Shown here in pieces: positions 51,655 to 59,962 of a stretch of DNA of 64,000 nucleotides. The first letter of the stretch is position 1. Each line of letters begins with the position of its first letter. A program made the position numbers and the translations under genes. Below the pieces are notes generated by a model. That model ran no database searches. It saw only the letters and a list, made by a program, of their open reading frames with translations, and had not been told where the DNA came from. Origin of the DNA: Alphaproteobacteria bacterium (lineage in GTDB: Bacteria > Pseudomonadota > Alphaproteobacteria > DSM-16000 > Inquilinaceae); the NCBI GenBank assembly GCA_028277405.1, contig JANQGH010000014.1, positions 1 to 64,000 of the forward strand, in the 5' to 3' direction.

Positions 51655-52623
51655 ATGTTCCACCCCAGCTCAGCCGACCTGGCGTACGACTTTCGGTCCG
51701 GCATGCATGTCGTCATCACCGGCTCCGCGCTGATCGATCCGGAAAGGGGCGGCGCCAGTGCGGCGGTGATCGTCGATGGCGCGATCCTGCAGTTCGATTG
51801 CGGCCGCGGCGTCATGGAAAACCTGACACGGGCTGGCATCAATCCGGTCGACATCGACCATCTGTTTTTCACCCACCTGCACTTCGATCACATCGCGTCG
51901 TTCGGCTATTTCGTGATTTCCACCTGGATTGCCGGCCGCCAGCAAACGCTGCCGGTCTATGGACCGGCGGATACGCGCGAAATGGCGGAGACGCTGGTCT
52001 TCGACGGCCATTTCGTCGATGTCCGGTTCGCCCGCGGCCTGGTCGCGACATGGCCGGAGGATGTTCCCGGCCGGCCGCGCGACGAACCGCCGATCGAGGT
52101 TCGGGAAATCGGCCCCGGCATCGTGCTGAAGACAGACAAAGTGACCGTAACGGCGGTCGCCGTGCCGCATTTTCAGGATCTGGGCGTCCAAAGCCTCGGC
52201 TATCGCGTCGACAGCGCGCACGGCTCGGTCGTCATCACCGGCGATGGCAGGCCGTCCGACGCGATGATCGAGCTGGCCCAAGGCGCCGACGTTCTGGTCC
52301 ATGAATGCGCCAAGCCGGACGCGGATATGGTCACCGGCGGCAAGCTGGCCCGGTCCAAGGCGACCGATACCCCGTCCGGCCCCCACACGACGCCGACCTG
52401 GTTGGGCCGGGTCGCGCGCGATGCCAAGGTCAAGCATCTGGTGCCAACCCATCTCGGCCCGTTCCGGTCCGTGCCGGCGGCCTTCGCCATGTCCCGCACC
52501 TATTATGGCGATACTCAACCGGGCCCTGATTTCTGGGCGACCTATGAACGCCGTATCCGCGAGACCTATGACGGACGCCTGACCCTCGCCCATGACGGGC
52601 TGGTGATCACGGTCGCTGAGTAG
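51655..52623 (+). CDS. Metallo-beta-lactamase-fold hydrolase
   Basis: A 322-residue MBL-fold protein resembling RNase Z-like and arylsulfatase/phosphodiesterase-like hydrolases. The zinc motif FFTHLHFDHIASFGYFV, the later VITGDGRPSDA (bridging Asp), VHECAKPDAD and the final HLVPTHLGPF histidine are all present. No signal peptide. It starts 3 bases after the NTF2-like gene stop. The substrate (ester, lactone, phosphodiester or sulfate) is not evident. Followed after 131 bases by the E1-alpha gene with its own promoter. Confidence 0.85.
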   Translation: MFHPSSADLAYDFRSGMHVVITGSALIDPERGGASAAVIVDGAILQFDCGRGVMENLTRAGINPVDIDHLFFTHLHFDHIASFGYFVISTWIAGRQQTLPVYGPADTREMAETLVFDGHFVDVRFARGLVATWPEDVPGRPRDEPPIEVREIGPGIVLKTDKVTVTAVAVPHFQDLGVQSLGYRVDSAHGSVVITGDGRPSDAMIELAQGADVLVHECAKPDADMVTGGKLARSKATDTPSGPHTTPTWLGRVARDAKVKHLVPTHLGPFRSVPAAFAMSRTYYGDTQPGPDFWATYERRIRETYDGRLTLAHDGLVITVAE

Positions 52624-52644
52624 GCAGCCGCCACCACGTCCCGA

Positions 52645-52672
52645 TTGAGCGACCAGGGAAATCTGTTATAAT
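52645..52672 (+). promoter_or_regulatory. Sigma70-type promoter of the E1/sugar-isomerase operon
   Basis: TTGAGC (52645-52650), a 16-base spacer and a perfect TATAAT (52667-52672) stand 82 bases before the E1-alpha ATG. A direct repeat CAATTC occurs at 52673-52678 and 52687-52692, right over the expected transcription start, and could be part of a binding site for the HutC-type regulator encoded in the operon. Confidence 0.55.
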
Positions 52673-52754
52673 CAATTCAATACAAACAATTCGGTATCGG
52701 ACATCGGGTTCCTGATGCCGGGACGGTCGTTAGCGGCCAGCAAAGGGGGAGATC

Positions 52755-53738
52755 ATGTTGGACGATGCGCCCGTTGAGTGGATGTATCGGACCTTGTTCC
52801 GCATCCGCTTTTTCGAAGACCGGGTGCAGGAGCTGGCGCGCACCAACGCCGTGCCCGGCTATCTGCACACCTATCTGGGGTCGGAGGCGATCGCCGTCGG
52901 CGTAATGGCCGCGCTGCGCCAGGACGACTGGATAACCTCGACCTATCGCAGCCACGGCCACGCGATCGCCAAGAACGTTTCGCTCTACTCCATCGCCGCA
53001 GAGATCCACGGCCGCACTACCGGCACCTGCCAGGGCCGCGGCGGCAGCATGCACATCTCCGACTTCGACAAGGGCATGCTGGGCGCGCTGGGCATTGTCG
53101 CGGCCGGCCCGCCGCTGGCGCTGGGCGCGGCGTTGCAGGAACGCCGGTCCGGCAGCGACCGGATCGCCGCCTCGTTCTTCGGCGATGGCGCCCCCCATAA
53201 CGGTGTGTTCCATGAGGCCGCCGGCCTGGCCAAGCAGTGGGAGGCGCCGGTCCTTCTGGTCTGCGAGAACAACGGCTATGCCGAGGCGACGGCGACCGAC
53301 TGGCACCTCAACACCGACACGGTGGCCGACATGATGTCCGCCTATGCCATCCCGGCCGAGACGGTCGACGGCATGGACATGTTCACGGTATATGCGGCGG
53401 CCAAGCCGGCCGTGAACCGGATGCGCGCCGGCGGCGGCCCGGAGCTGATCGAGTTCCTGTCCTACCGTTTCTCCGGCCAGTATGAGGGCGACAATCAGGC
53501 CTATCAGCCACCGGAAGAAATCGCCGAGGCCAAAAAGCGTGACCCGGTGCTGCTGGCGCGGGAACGGGCTGCGCAGATGGGGCTGAACGCGGAGGCCTTG
53601 GCCAAGATCGAGGCCGAGGTGCACCAGGAGGTCGACGACGCCTTCGCGGCCGCTGAAAAGGACCCGTGGCCCGAACCCGAGGACGCCTTGAAGGACGTCT
53701 ATGTCGACTATCCGGAGGGGCAGATCCGCTATGCGTGA
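52755..53738 (+). CDS. Thiamine-diphosphate E1 component, alpha subunit (acetoin/2-oxoacid dehydrogenase type)
   Basis: A 327-residue E1-alpha protein. In this family E1 decarboxylates or cleaves a 2-oxoacid or acyloin on thiamine diphosphate and passes the fragment to a lipoyl E2. Markers: MYRTLFRIRFFEDRV, TYLGSEAIAVG, TYRSHGHAIAKN, GRGGSMHISD, and the TPP motif from ASFFGDGAPHNG to VCENNGYAE. A very good ribosome site (AAAGGGGGAGA) precedes the ATG. The E1-beta gene overlaps by 8 bases. No E2 or E3 gene is adjacent; instead a regulator, sugar isomerases and kinase subunits follow, which makes a standard dehydrogenase complex role doubtful. Confidence 0.93.
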   Translation: MLDDAPVEWMYRTLFRIRFFEDRVQELARTNAVPGYLHTYLGSEAIAVGVMAALRQDDWITSTYRSHGHAIAKNVSLYSIAAEIHGRTTGTCQGRGGSMHISDFDKGMLGALGIVAAGPPLALGAALQERRSGSDRIAASFFGDGAPHNGVFHEAAGLAKQWEAPVLLVCENNGYAEATATDWHLNTDTVADMMSAYAIPAETVDGMDMFTVYAAAKPAVNRMRAGGGPELIEFLSYRFSGQYEGDNQAYQPPEEIAEAKKRDPVLLARERAAQMGLNAEALAKIEAEVHQEVDDAFAAAEKDPWPEPEDALKDVYVDYPEGQIRYA

Positions 53739-54747
53739 GCTTACCGTCAAGGACGCCATCAACGAGGGTCTGCGCCAGTGCATGGAGGCGGACCCCAACG
53801 TCGTGCTGTTCGGCGAGGACATCGCCGGCGGACAGGGCCGCGACGACCATCCCGGCGCCATGGATGCCTGGGGCGGGCCGTTCGGCGTCACCCAGGGCTT
53901 ATGCACCCAGTTCGGCCGCGAACGGGTGCGCGACACGACGATCGCGGAGGCCGGCTTTTTCGGTGCCGCCGTCGGCGCCGCCATGGTCGGCATGCGCCCG
54001 GTCTGCGAGCTGATGTATGCCGATTTCGCCGGTGTCTGCTTCGACCAGATGATGAACCAGGCCGCCAAGATGCGTTACATGTTCGGCGGCAAGCAGCGGG
54101 TGCCGATGGTCATGCGCACGGTGGTCGGCGCCGGGTTCCGGGCGGCGGCGGAGCATTCCCAGACGCTCTATTCCCTGTTCGCCCATATTCCCGGGCTGAA
54201 GGTGGTGGCGCCCTACAGCGCGGCCGACGCCAAGGCGCTGATCATCGCCGCCATCCAGGATGACGACCCGGTCGTCTTTCTGGAGCACAAGCGGCTCTAC
54301 ATGGAAAAGGAACCGGTCGACGAGGCGATGACGCCGTTGCCGCTGGGCCAGGGCGTGGTCCGGCGGGAGGGCAAGGACATTACCATCGTGGCGGTTCAGC
54401 GCATGAACCTGTTCGCCCTTCAAGCGGCCGAGGCGTTGGCCCAGGACGGTATCGACGCGGAGATCATCGATCCGCGCACCTATTCGCCGCTGGACGAGGA
54501 TCTGATCCTCGGCTCGGTCGCCAAGACCGGCCGACTTGTCGTGGTCGATGAAAGCTACCCCCGCTGCTCGCTGGCTGCCGATATCGCCGCCCTGGCCGCC
54601 GAACGGGCGTTTGGATCGCTGAAGGCACCGGTCGCGCGGGTCACGGCACCGCACACGCCGGTGCCGTTCAGCCCGCCGATGGAGGACTATTTCATCCCCT
54701 CGGCGGAGCGAATCGCGCGGCGTGTGCGCGAGACGGTCAGCTTCTAA
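53731..54747 (+). CDS. Thiamine-diphosphate E1 component, beta subunit
   Basis: A 338-residue E1-beta protein with the transketolase pyrimidine-binding domain (RELTVKDAINEGLRQCM, FGEDIAGG, with the TPP-activating Glu expected in RDTTIAEAGFFG) and the C-terminal transketolase domain (GKDITIVAVQRM, EIIDPRTYSPLDED, VVVDESYPRCS). The middle segment AEHSQTLYSLFAHIPGLKV is typical of pyruvate/acetoin E1-beta. It overlaps the E1-alpha gene by 8 bases, confirming a heterotetramer pair. Followed 9 bases later by a HutC-type regulator. Same doubt about the missing E2/E3 as for the alpha subunit. Confidence 0.93.
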   Translation: MRELTVKDAINEGLRQCMEADPNVVLFGEDIAGGQGRDDHPGAMDAWGGPFGVTQGLCTQFGRERVRDTTIAEAGFFGAAVGAAMVGMRPVCELMYADFAGVCFDQMMNQAAKMRYMFGGKQRVPMVMRTVVGAGFRAAAEHSQTLYSLFAHIPGLKVVAPYSAADAKALIIAAIQDDDPVVFLEHKRLYMEKEPVDEAMTPLPLGQGVVRREGKDITIVAVQRMNLFALQAAEALAQDGIDAEIIDPRTYSPLDEDLILGSVAKTGRLVVVDESYPRCSLAADIAALAAERAFGSLKAPVARVTAPHTPVPFSPPMEDYFIPSAERIARRVRETVSF

Positions 54748-54756
54748 GGCCCGTCC

Positions 54757-55524
54757 ATGCGGCCCGCCACGCCCAAATATCTGGCCGTCTATCAGGATCT
54801 GCGGCGCATGATCGAAGGCGGCCGCTATACGGTCGGCAGCCGGCTGCCCAGCGAGGGCCAGTTGACGATCGGTTTCGCCGTCAGCCGGATCACCGTGCGC
54901 CACGCCTTGGAAAAGCTGGTCACGGAGGGCTTTCTGGACCGTCGCCAAGGCAGCGGCTACACCGTCGTCGCTCAGTCGCCGCCCCAGCACAACTGCCTCT
55001 CATCCTTCACCGACGCGGTCTATAAGGCCGGCAAGACGCCCTCCTCGCGTCTGGTCGGGCTGGCGCGGATCGAGGGCGCGGACAGCCAGGATGCACCGGC
55101 CGGGTTGCGGTCGGCGGGCAGCCTGCTGAGGATCGAGCGGCTGCGCTGCATCGATCAACGGCCGGCCATGCTCGTGCGCACCTGGATGCCCGCCACCCTT
55201 GCGGCCTCTGCCGAACCGTCGGACTTTCCCGAAGACGGGCCTGAACAGTCCATGCTGCGCATCCTCAAGGAGCGCTTCGGCCTCGACTGGGCTTGGGCGT
55301 GTGAGGAAATCAGCTCCCTGGCGGCCCCCAAACCCGTCGCTGATCTGTTGTCGATTGATGTCGGCACCCCGATCTTGAATCAGGCCTGCACGGCCTTTGA
55401 TGCGGATGAGGCGATCGTGTTCCATGAAGAACTGTTCCGAAAGGACAAGGTCAGCTTCGAACTGCGGCCCGTGCGGCGCGAAGTCCTGACACAGACACCG
55501 ATGCAAGAGGCGGTCGGCCAATGA
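54757..55524 (+). CDS. GntR-family regulator, HutC/UTRA subfamily
   Basis: A 255-residue regulator. The winged helix (residues about 5-70: YLAVYQDLRRMIEGGRYTVG, LPSEGQLTIGFAVSRITVRH, then RRQGSGYTV) is followed by a UTRA ligand domain, expected in regulators sensing a sugar or metabolite. Located inside the operon it probably controls; stop and start overlap the isomerase-like gene by four bases. Its likely ligand is a pathway sugar or phosphate, and a likely target is the promoter at 52645-52692. Confidence 0.9.
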   Translation: MRPATPKYLAVYQDLRRMIEGGRYTVGSRLPSEGQLTIGFAVSRITVRHALEKLVTEGFLDRRQGSGYTVVAQSPPQHNCLSSFTDAVYKAGKTPSSRLVGLARIEGADSQDAPAGLRSAGSLLRIERLRCIDQRPAMLVRTWMPATLAASAEPSDFPEDGPEQSMLRILKERFGLDWAWACEEISSLAAPKPVADLLSIDVGTPILNQACTAFDADEAIVFHEELFRKDKVSFELRPVRREVLTQTPMQEAVGQ

Positions 55525-56969
55525 CCGATACCCAACCGACCATCGCGCTGATCAAGGCGTCCCTGCCGACCTATTTCCCGGTCGACTATGGCGTTTTCGA
55601 CGCCGCCGAACGCGCTTTGGCCTCGCTGGCGGACAGCGAAGGCTTCCAGCTTCACGTCGAGGCGGAGGTCCCCATGGATGGGCGGCAGACCGACGCCTGC
55701 CTCGACCGGTGCCGGGCGGCGGGCGCCGATTTCATCCTGCTGCTGCATGGCGGCTTCACCATGGGCGATGTCGCCAGGGCGGTAGCGGCATCCGGCCTGC
55801 GGGCCGGCTTCTGGGCGACGCCGGAGCCGGTGCGCGAGGGCGACATCAAGCTGAACAACTATGTCTCGCTGAACATGAGCCTGTCGATCGCCCGGCGGCT
55901 GCGGGACCTCTCTCAAGCGCCGGTGCAATGGTATTACGGCGCCCCGGACTCCGACCTGTTCGCCGACCGGTTCAAGGCGACCGTGACCGCCTTGAAGGCG
56001 ATCAAAGCCCTGAGCCAAGCCCGCATCGGCATGATCGGGGGCCTGGCCCCGACCTTCTACAACATGGAGGTTGCAACCAACGCGCTGCATCGACGGCTTG
56101 GCGTCGATGTGGTCTACCACGATCTGGACGAGTTCACCGGTCGGCTGGCCGGGATCGACGCGGCCCGCGCGGCGGCGGAGCGAGATGCCATGCTGGCGGC
56201 CGCCCCCGCCGACGGCGTCAGCGATGAGGCGATGGAGATGTCGGCACGCATGACGCTGGCGCTGCGCGACATGGCGCAAGAGCATGGACATGCCGCGCTT
56301 ACGGTCAGCGATTGGCCAAGGCTTCAGGAATATCCCGGCCTGCATCCGGGCGCCGCGTTCACCTGGCTGGAAGAGAAGGACGGCCTGCCGGTCGCCAGCG
56401 AGGGTGACGTTTTGGGTGCCATCAGTCAGCTCGTCGCGCGCTCGATCACCGGGCGACCCGGCTACTTGCTGGACATGACCGACCCGGACGTGGAGGCCGA
56501 GGCGCTGCTGATGTGGCATGGCGGCGGTGGGCCGCTCTACCTGGCCGACGAGGGCGGCGCCCGCTGGATCAACCACCCGATGCTGGGGCGCAGCGACCCC
56601 GAAGGGGCGCGCTTCGGCGCCATCGCGGACCTGGTCTTCAGCGACGGCCCAGTGACCGCCTTTCGGGTCGGCGAGGACGCCGGCGCGCTCTTTGCCATGC
56701 AGGCGCGGGTCGAGGGCCGATCACCGTCCGGTTTCACCGGCTGTCGCGGCTGGCTGCGCGATTTCGAGATCGCGGGCGAAGCCGCCTCGCTCTTGGACGT
56801 GGTCCAGACCACCATGGCCCATGGCCTGGAACACCATTTCGTCCTGGTGCCGGGGCACCACGCCGCTGCCTTGATCGAGTTCGCCTCGTGGGCCGGGCAG
56901 CGGCTGTTTCGGCGGGTGCCCTACGCACCCTATCTGGTCGCCGAGGACTATGAGGAGAGGTCGTACTGA
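55521..56969 (+). CDS. L-fucose/L-arabinose isomerase-superfamily protein
   Basis: A 482-residue protein of the fucose isomerase/arabinose isomerase superfamily, which interconverts aldoses and ketoses with a divalent metal. The N-terminal Rossmann-like substrate domain (IALIKASLPTYFPVDYG to about residue 150), the middle domain (IGMIGGLAPTFYN) and the C-terminal beta barrel with LLMWHGGGGPLYLAD and the late FVLVPGHHAAALIEF histidines are visible. The typical Glu-Asp-His metal set is only partly identifiable by eye (EKDGLPVASEGDVLGAI holds the family-conserved Glu and Asp of the EGD motif). No clear ortholog name. Overlaps the regulator gene by four bases; the epimerase follows 1 base later. 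Confidence 0.8.
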   Translation: MTDTQPTIALIKASLPTYFPVDYGVFDAAERALASLADSEGFQLHVEAEVPMDGRQTDACLDRCRAAGADFILLLHGGFTMGDVARAVAASGLRAGFWATPEPVREGDIKLNNYVSLNMSLSIARRLRDLSQAPVQWYYGAPDSDLFADRFKATVTALKAIKALSQARIGMIGGLAPTFYNMEVATNALHRRLGVDVVYHDLDEFTGRLAGIDAARAAAERDAMLAAAPADGVSDEAMEMSARMTLALRDMAQEHGHAALTVSDWPRLQEYPGLHPGAAFTWLEEKDGLPVASEGDVLGAISQLVARSITGRPGYLLDMTDPDVEAEALLMWHGGGGPLYLADEGGARWINHPMLGRSDPEGARFGAIADLVFSDGPVTAFRVGEDAGALFAMQARVEGRSPSGFTGCRGWLRDFEIAGEAASLLDVVQTTMAHGLEHHFVLVPGHHAAALIEFASWAGQRLFRRVPYAPYLVAEDYEERSY

Positions 56970-56970
56970 C

Positions 56971-57810
56971 ATGGCGAAGCTGGGCGTTCATCTGGCGCTT
57001 TGGACCCGCGACTGGTCCGACGACATCCTGCCTTATGCCGAAACGGCAAAGTCGATTGGCTTTGACGGCGTCGAAATCTCACTGCTCGGCGATGTAGCGG
57101 CAGCACCGGAGGCGACGGGTGAGGCCATCCGCGCAATGGGGCTGGAGGCCACCTGCACGACCGGTCTCGGCCCGAGCACGGATCTCGCCAGCGAAGACCC
57201 GACCGTCCGGGCAGCCGGGGTAGACGCCCTGCGATCCTCGATCGATGTGACCGCGCGGCTCGGCAGCCCGCAGCTGACCGGCGTCATCTACGGGGCCTGG
57301 GGCGTTGTTGCGCCGGGTAAACGTCGTGATCGCCTGGCCTGGGCGCGCGACGGGCTGGCCGCAGTGGCCGGCGATGCCGAGGCCGCCAATGTCCAGCTCG
57401 GCATCGAGGCCATCAACCGCTACGAGACCGATCTGGTGAACACGGCCGACCAGGCCGTCGGTCTGGCCGAGGCGGTCGGCTCCAGCCATGTTGGCGTCCT
57501 GCTCGACAGCTATCACATGAACATCGAAGAGGTGCTGCCCGCCGACGCGATCCGGCGGACGGGGCGGTGGTTGCGGCACTTCCATGTTTCGGACAATGAT
57601 CGCGGCGCGCCCGGCGGCGGGCTGATCGACTTTGCGGCACAGGCGAAGGCCCTTGCCGAGATCGGCTATGACGGCTGGGTCACGACCGAGATGTTCATTC
57701 TGCCGGATGTGAATGTCAGCGCGGACCTGACGATCTGGCGCGCGATCGAACCTGGCCCGGACGAAGCCGCGCGGGCAGCCTTGTCCCACATGCGAAAGAC
57801 CTTTGGATGA
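56971..57810 (+). CDS. Sugar epimerase, D-tagatose/D-psicose 3-epimerase family
   Basis: A 279-residue TIM-barrel xylose-isomerase-like protein. The metal ligands Glu146 (GIEAINRYE), Asp179 (LLDSYHMNIEE), His205 (HFHVSDNDRG) and Glu240 (TTEMF) have the same spacings (33, 26, 35) as in characterised D-tagatose 3-epimerase, so a ketose 3-epimerase is likely. NDRGAPGGGLIDF is also typical. The ATG at 56971 follows GAGGAGAGG; the upstream in-frame alternative lies within the isomerase gene. The stop overlaps the dhaL start (ATGA). It is placed between an isomerase and a ketose kinase, which supports a sequential ketose pathway. Confidence 0.88.
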   Translation: MAKLGVHLALWTRDWSDDILPYAETAKSIGFDGVEISLLGDVAAAPEATGEAIRAMGLEATCTTGLGPSTDLASEDPTVRAAGVDALRSSIDVTARLGSPQLTGVIYGAWGVVAPGKRRDRLAWARDGLAAVAGDAEAANVQLGIEAINRYETDLVNTADQAVGLAEAVGSSHVGVLLDSYHMNIEEVLPADAIRRTGRWLRHFHVSDNDRGAPGGGLIDFAAQAKALAEIGYDGWVTTEMFILPDVNVSADLTIWRAIEPGPDEAARAALSHMRKTFG

Positions 57811-58409
57811 CGGGCACGATGGACCGCGACCGGGCGGTCGATCTCATGGTGCGCCTCGACCGGCGCTTTGCCGAGGCCAAGGACGACCTGAACGCGCTCG
57901 ATGCCGCTGTCGGCGATGGCGATCACGGCACGACGATCCAGCGGGGTATGGCAGCGGCTTTACATGCCGTCCAAGCGGCTGATTGCGCGTCCGCCGGCGC
58001 GGTGTTCAAGGTGGCCGGCGACGGGTTTCAAAGGGCCTCCGGCGGCGCGGGCGGCCTGCTGTTCGCGCAGATCTTCAAATCCATCGGCCAGGCCGCGGGG
58101 GATGGCGATGTCGCCCCCGGCGATCTCGCCAAAGGGCTGGCCGGCGCCAAAGCGATGGTCGCGCGTTTCGGCCGCGCCCAGCGGGGCGACAAGACCATGC
58201 TGGATGCCTTGGGACCGGCGGCTGATACCCTGGCCAATGGCGGCGACCTGGCAAAGGCGGCGGCAAGCGCTGCGAACGGTGCGGCAGCGACGCGTGACAT
58301 GGCCGCTACGCAAGGCCGGGCGCGTTTCGTCGCGGATGGCGGGCGCGGCCACATCGATCCGGGCGCCCAGTCGGTGGCGCTGATCGTCGAAACGCTGGCG
58401 GCCGTATAG
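57807..58409 (+). CDS. dhaL: Dihydroxyacetone kinase subunit DhaL-like
   Basis: A 200-residue DhaL-family ADP-binding subunit. The Mg-ADP-binding acidic loop is visible as DAAVGDGDHGTTIQRGM, followed by SGGAGGLLFAQIF, RGDKTMLDALGPA and a C-terminal GRGHIDPGAQS segment, all family traits. In the DhaKL(M) system or ATP-dependent kinases, DhaL supplies the phosphoryl group to the ketone held by DhaK. No DhaM phosphotransferase gene is nearby, so an ATP-dependent kinase is likely. Upstream of dhaK by 35 bases and coupled to the epimerase gene by a four-base overlap. Confidence 0.92.
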   Translation: MTGTMDRDRAVDLMVRLDRRFAEAKDDLNALDAAVGDGDHGTTIQRGMAAALHAVQAADCASAGAVFKVAGDGFQRASGGAGGLLFAQIFKSIGQAAGDGDVAPGDLAKGLAGAKAMVARFGRAQRGDKTMLDALGPAADTLANGGDLAKAAASAANGAAATRDMAATQGRARFVADGGRGHIDPGAQSVALIVETLAAV

Positions 58410-58444
58410 CACCAGGACCCAACAGGCGGCGTAGGGGGAAACTC

Positions 58445-59446
58445 ATGAAGAAGATGCTGAACAAGGTCGAGGAAGCCGTCGACGAGATGATCGACGGTTT
58501 CGTCAAGGCCCGGCCCGATCACGTCAAGCGCTGGGCCGGTAATCCGCGCGTCGTGGTGCGCGCCAACCAGAAGGGGCCGGGCAAGGTCGGGCTGGTGATC
58601 GGCAACGGCTCCGGCCACGAGCCGATCGCCGTCGGCTGGGTCGGCGACGGCATGCTGGACGCCAATGCGGTCGGCGACATTTTTGCCGCACCGCCGCCCG
58701 AGCTGATTTGCGATGCCATTCGGGCCGCCGATACCGGCGCCGGCGTTCTGCTCTTGATCTCCAACCATGCCGGCGACGTCATGAATGGCGAGGCTGGGGC
58801 GGACCTGGCCCGAGAAGCCGGCATCGAGGTCGAGACGCTGTGGATGTATGACGACATCTCCTCCGCCCCGCGCGATCAGTTGGACCGGCGGCGCGGCGGG
58901 CCCGGCACGACCTTCATTTACAAGATCGTCGGCGCCCGGGCCGAACAGGGCGCCGGCCTGCAAGAACTGAAGACCCTTGGGGAGAGCGTGCGCGACGCCA
59001 CCTGCACGCTGGCCGCGTCGCTGACACCCGGCGTGTCGCCGCTGACCCGCCTGCCGATGTTCACCCTGCCGGAGAACGAGGTCTTCGTCGGCATGGGCGT
59101 CCATGGCGAGCCGGGCGTTGCCAGCATGCCGGCCGGCGTCGCCGACGACATCGTCGCCTTCATGGCCGGCAAGATCCTGGACGATCTGCCATTCCGCCAG
59201 GGCGATGCCGTGCTCGCCATGGTCAACGGCATGGGCGGCACGACCTTGATGGAACTGCTGGTGATTTACCGCAAGTTCGCGGAATGCCTTGGCGAGCGCG
59301 GCGTCGAACTGGCCGCCGACCCGTTGATCGGCACCTATGTCACGACCCAGGAAATGGGCGGCTTCTCCCTGTCCCTGTGCCGGGTGGAGCCATCGATGAT
59401 CGCCCTTTGGAACGAGCCGCAGGGCGCGCCGTTCTTTGCCATGTGA
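58445..59446 (+). CDS. dhaK: Dihydroxyacetone kinase subunit DhaK-like
   Basis: A 333-residue DhaK-family subunit that binds a ketone covalently. The nucleotide-fold GLVIGNGSGHEPIAVGWVG near residue 50 and the catalytic His220 in GMGVHGEPG (equivalent of His218 in E. coli DhaK) are present; Asp in VGDIF and the SNHAGDVMN segment line the pocket. The start MKKMLNKVEEAVDEMIDGF is longer than in DhaK of glycerol metabolism, and relatives act on erythrulose or other ketoses. With the isomerase and epimerase it would phosphorylate a ketose. The gene ends 21 bases from the convergent RipA-like gene; no terminator is clear. Confidence 0.92.
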   Translation: MKKMLNKVEEAVDEMIDGFVKARPDHVKRWAGNPRVVVRANQKGPGKVGLVIGNGSGHEPIAVGWVGDGMLDANAVGDIFAAPPPELICDAIRAADTGAGVLLLISNHAGDVMNGEAGADLAREAGIEVETLWMYDDISSAPRDQLDRRRGGPGTTFIYKIVGARAEQGAGLQELKTLGESVRDATCTLAASLTPGVSPLTRLPMFTLPENEVFVGMGVHGEPGVASMPAGVADDIVAFMAGKILDDLPFRQGDAVLAMVNGMGGTTLMELLVIYRKFAECLGERGVELAADPLIGTYVTTQEMGGFSLSLCRVEPSMIALWNEPQGAPFFAM

Positions 59447-59467
59447 CGACGAGGCCCGAACAGCCCG

Positions 59468-59962
59468 TCAGAACAGAATGATCGCCAACAGAAAGATCAC
59501 GTAAAGGCCGACGAAAACCATCGGCACGATCGCCTCTTGGCGGGCGATGGATTTGTACTCGCTGTAGGCCGGCCCCTTCTTGATCATCCGCCATTCGTCC
59601 GTATAGGGCGCGACGGGAAAGCGCGCCTCCATCTCGGTGATCACGTCGAAGCGGGCCTTGGTCAAGATGCGATAGGACCGGGTCAGCAGCCACCAGACGG
59701 CGCAGACGATAATGCCGGCGATCGGCAGCGCCACCAGCCAGAAATTGCCGCCGGGCTGCAGTTCCAACAGCGCGCCTGTGATGCTGGAAATACCGGCATT
59801 CACGGTCAGGAAATAGCGGCTGTTGGCACCGCGCCGATTGATCAAGGCTTCGGTCTGGCCGGCATAATACAGGTAGAGCTTCATCAGCATCGACCCGTCG
59901 GCATCCGGGAACTTCTCGACCGCCATCGGCGCCTCTTCCGCCGCTTGTTCACCGTCGCTCAT
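59468..59962 (-). CDS. Small membrane protein, RipA-like
   Basis: A 164-residue protein. A soluble N-terminal part (about residues 1-50, with [19 protein letters not shown]) is followed by three likely transmembrane segments (about 51-68, 74-93, 145-163) separated by a polar loop with the conserved-looking [20 protein letters not shown] and YTDEWRMI. This pattern fits the RipA-family membrane proteins of unknown mechanism and, more loosely, SLATT-type two-helix membrane effectors. The ATG overlaps the stop of the STAND-WD40 gene (ATGA), so the two are made together. A role as the membrane-acting partner of the STAND protein is an inference. Confidence 0.65.
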   Translation of the reverse strand: MSDGEQAAEEAPMAVEKFPDADGSMLMKLYLYYAGQTEALINRRGANSRYFLTVNAGISSITGALLELQPGGNFWLVALPIAGIIVCAVWWLLTRSYRILTKARFDVITEMEARFPVAPYTDEWRMIKKGPAYSEYKSIARQEAIVPMVFVGLYVIFLLAIILF

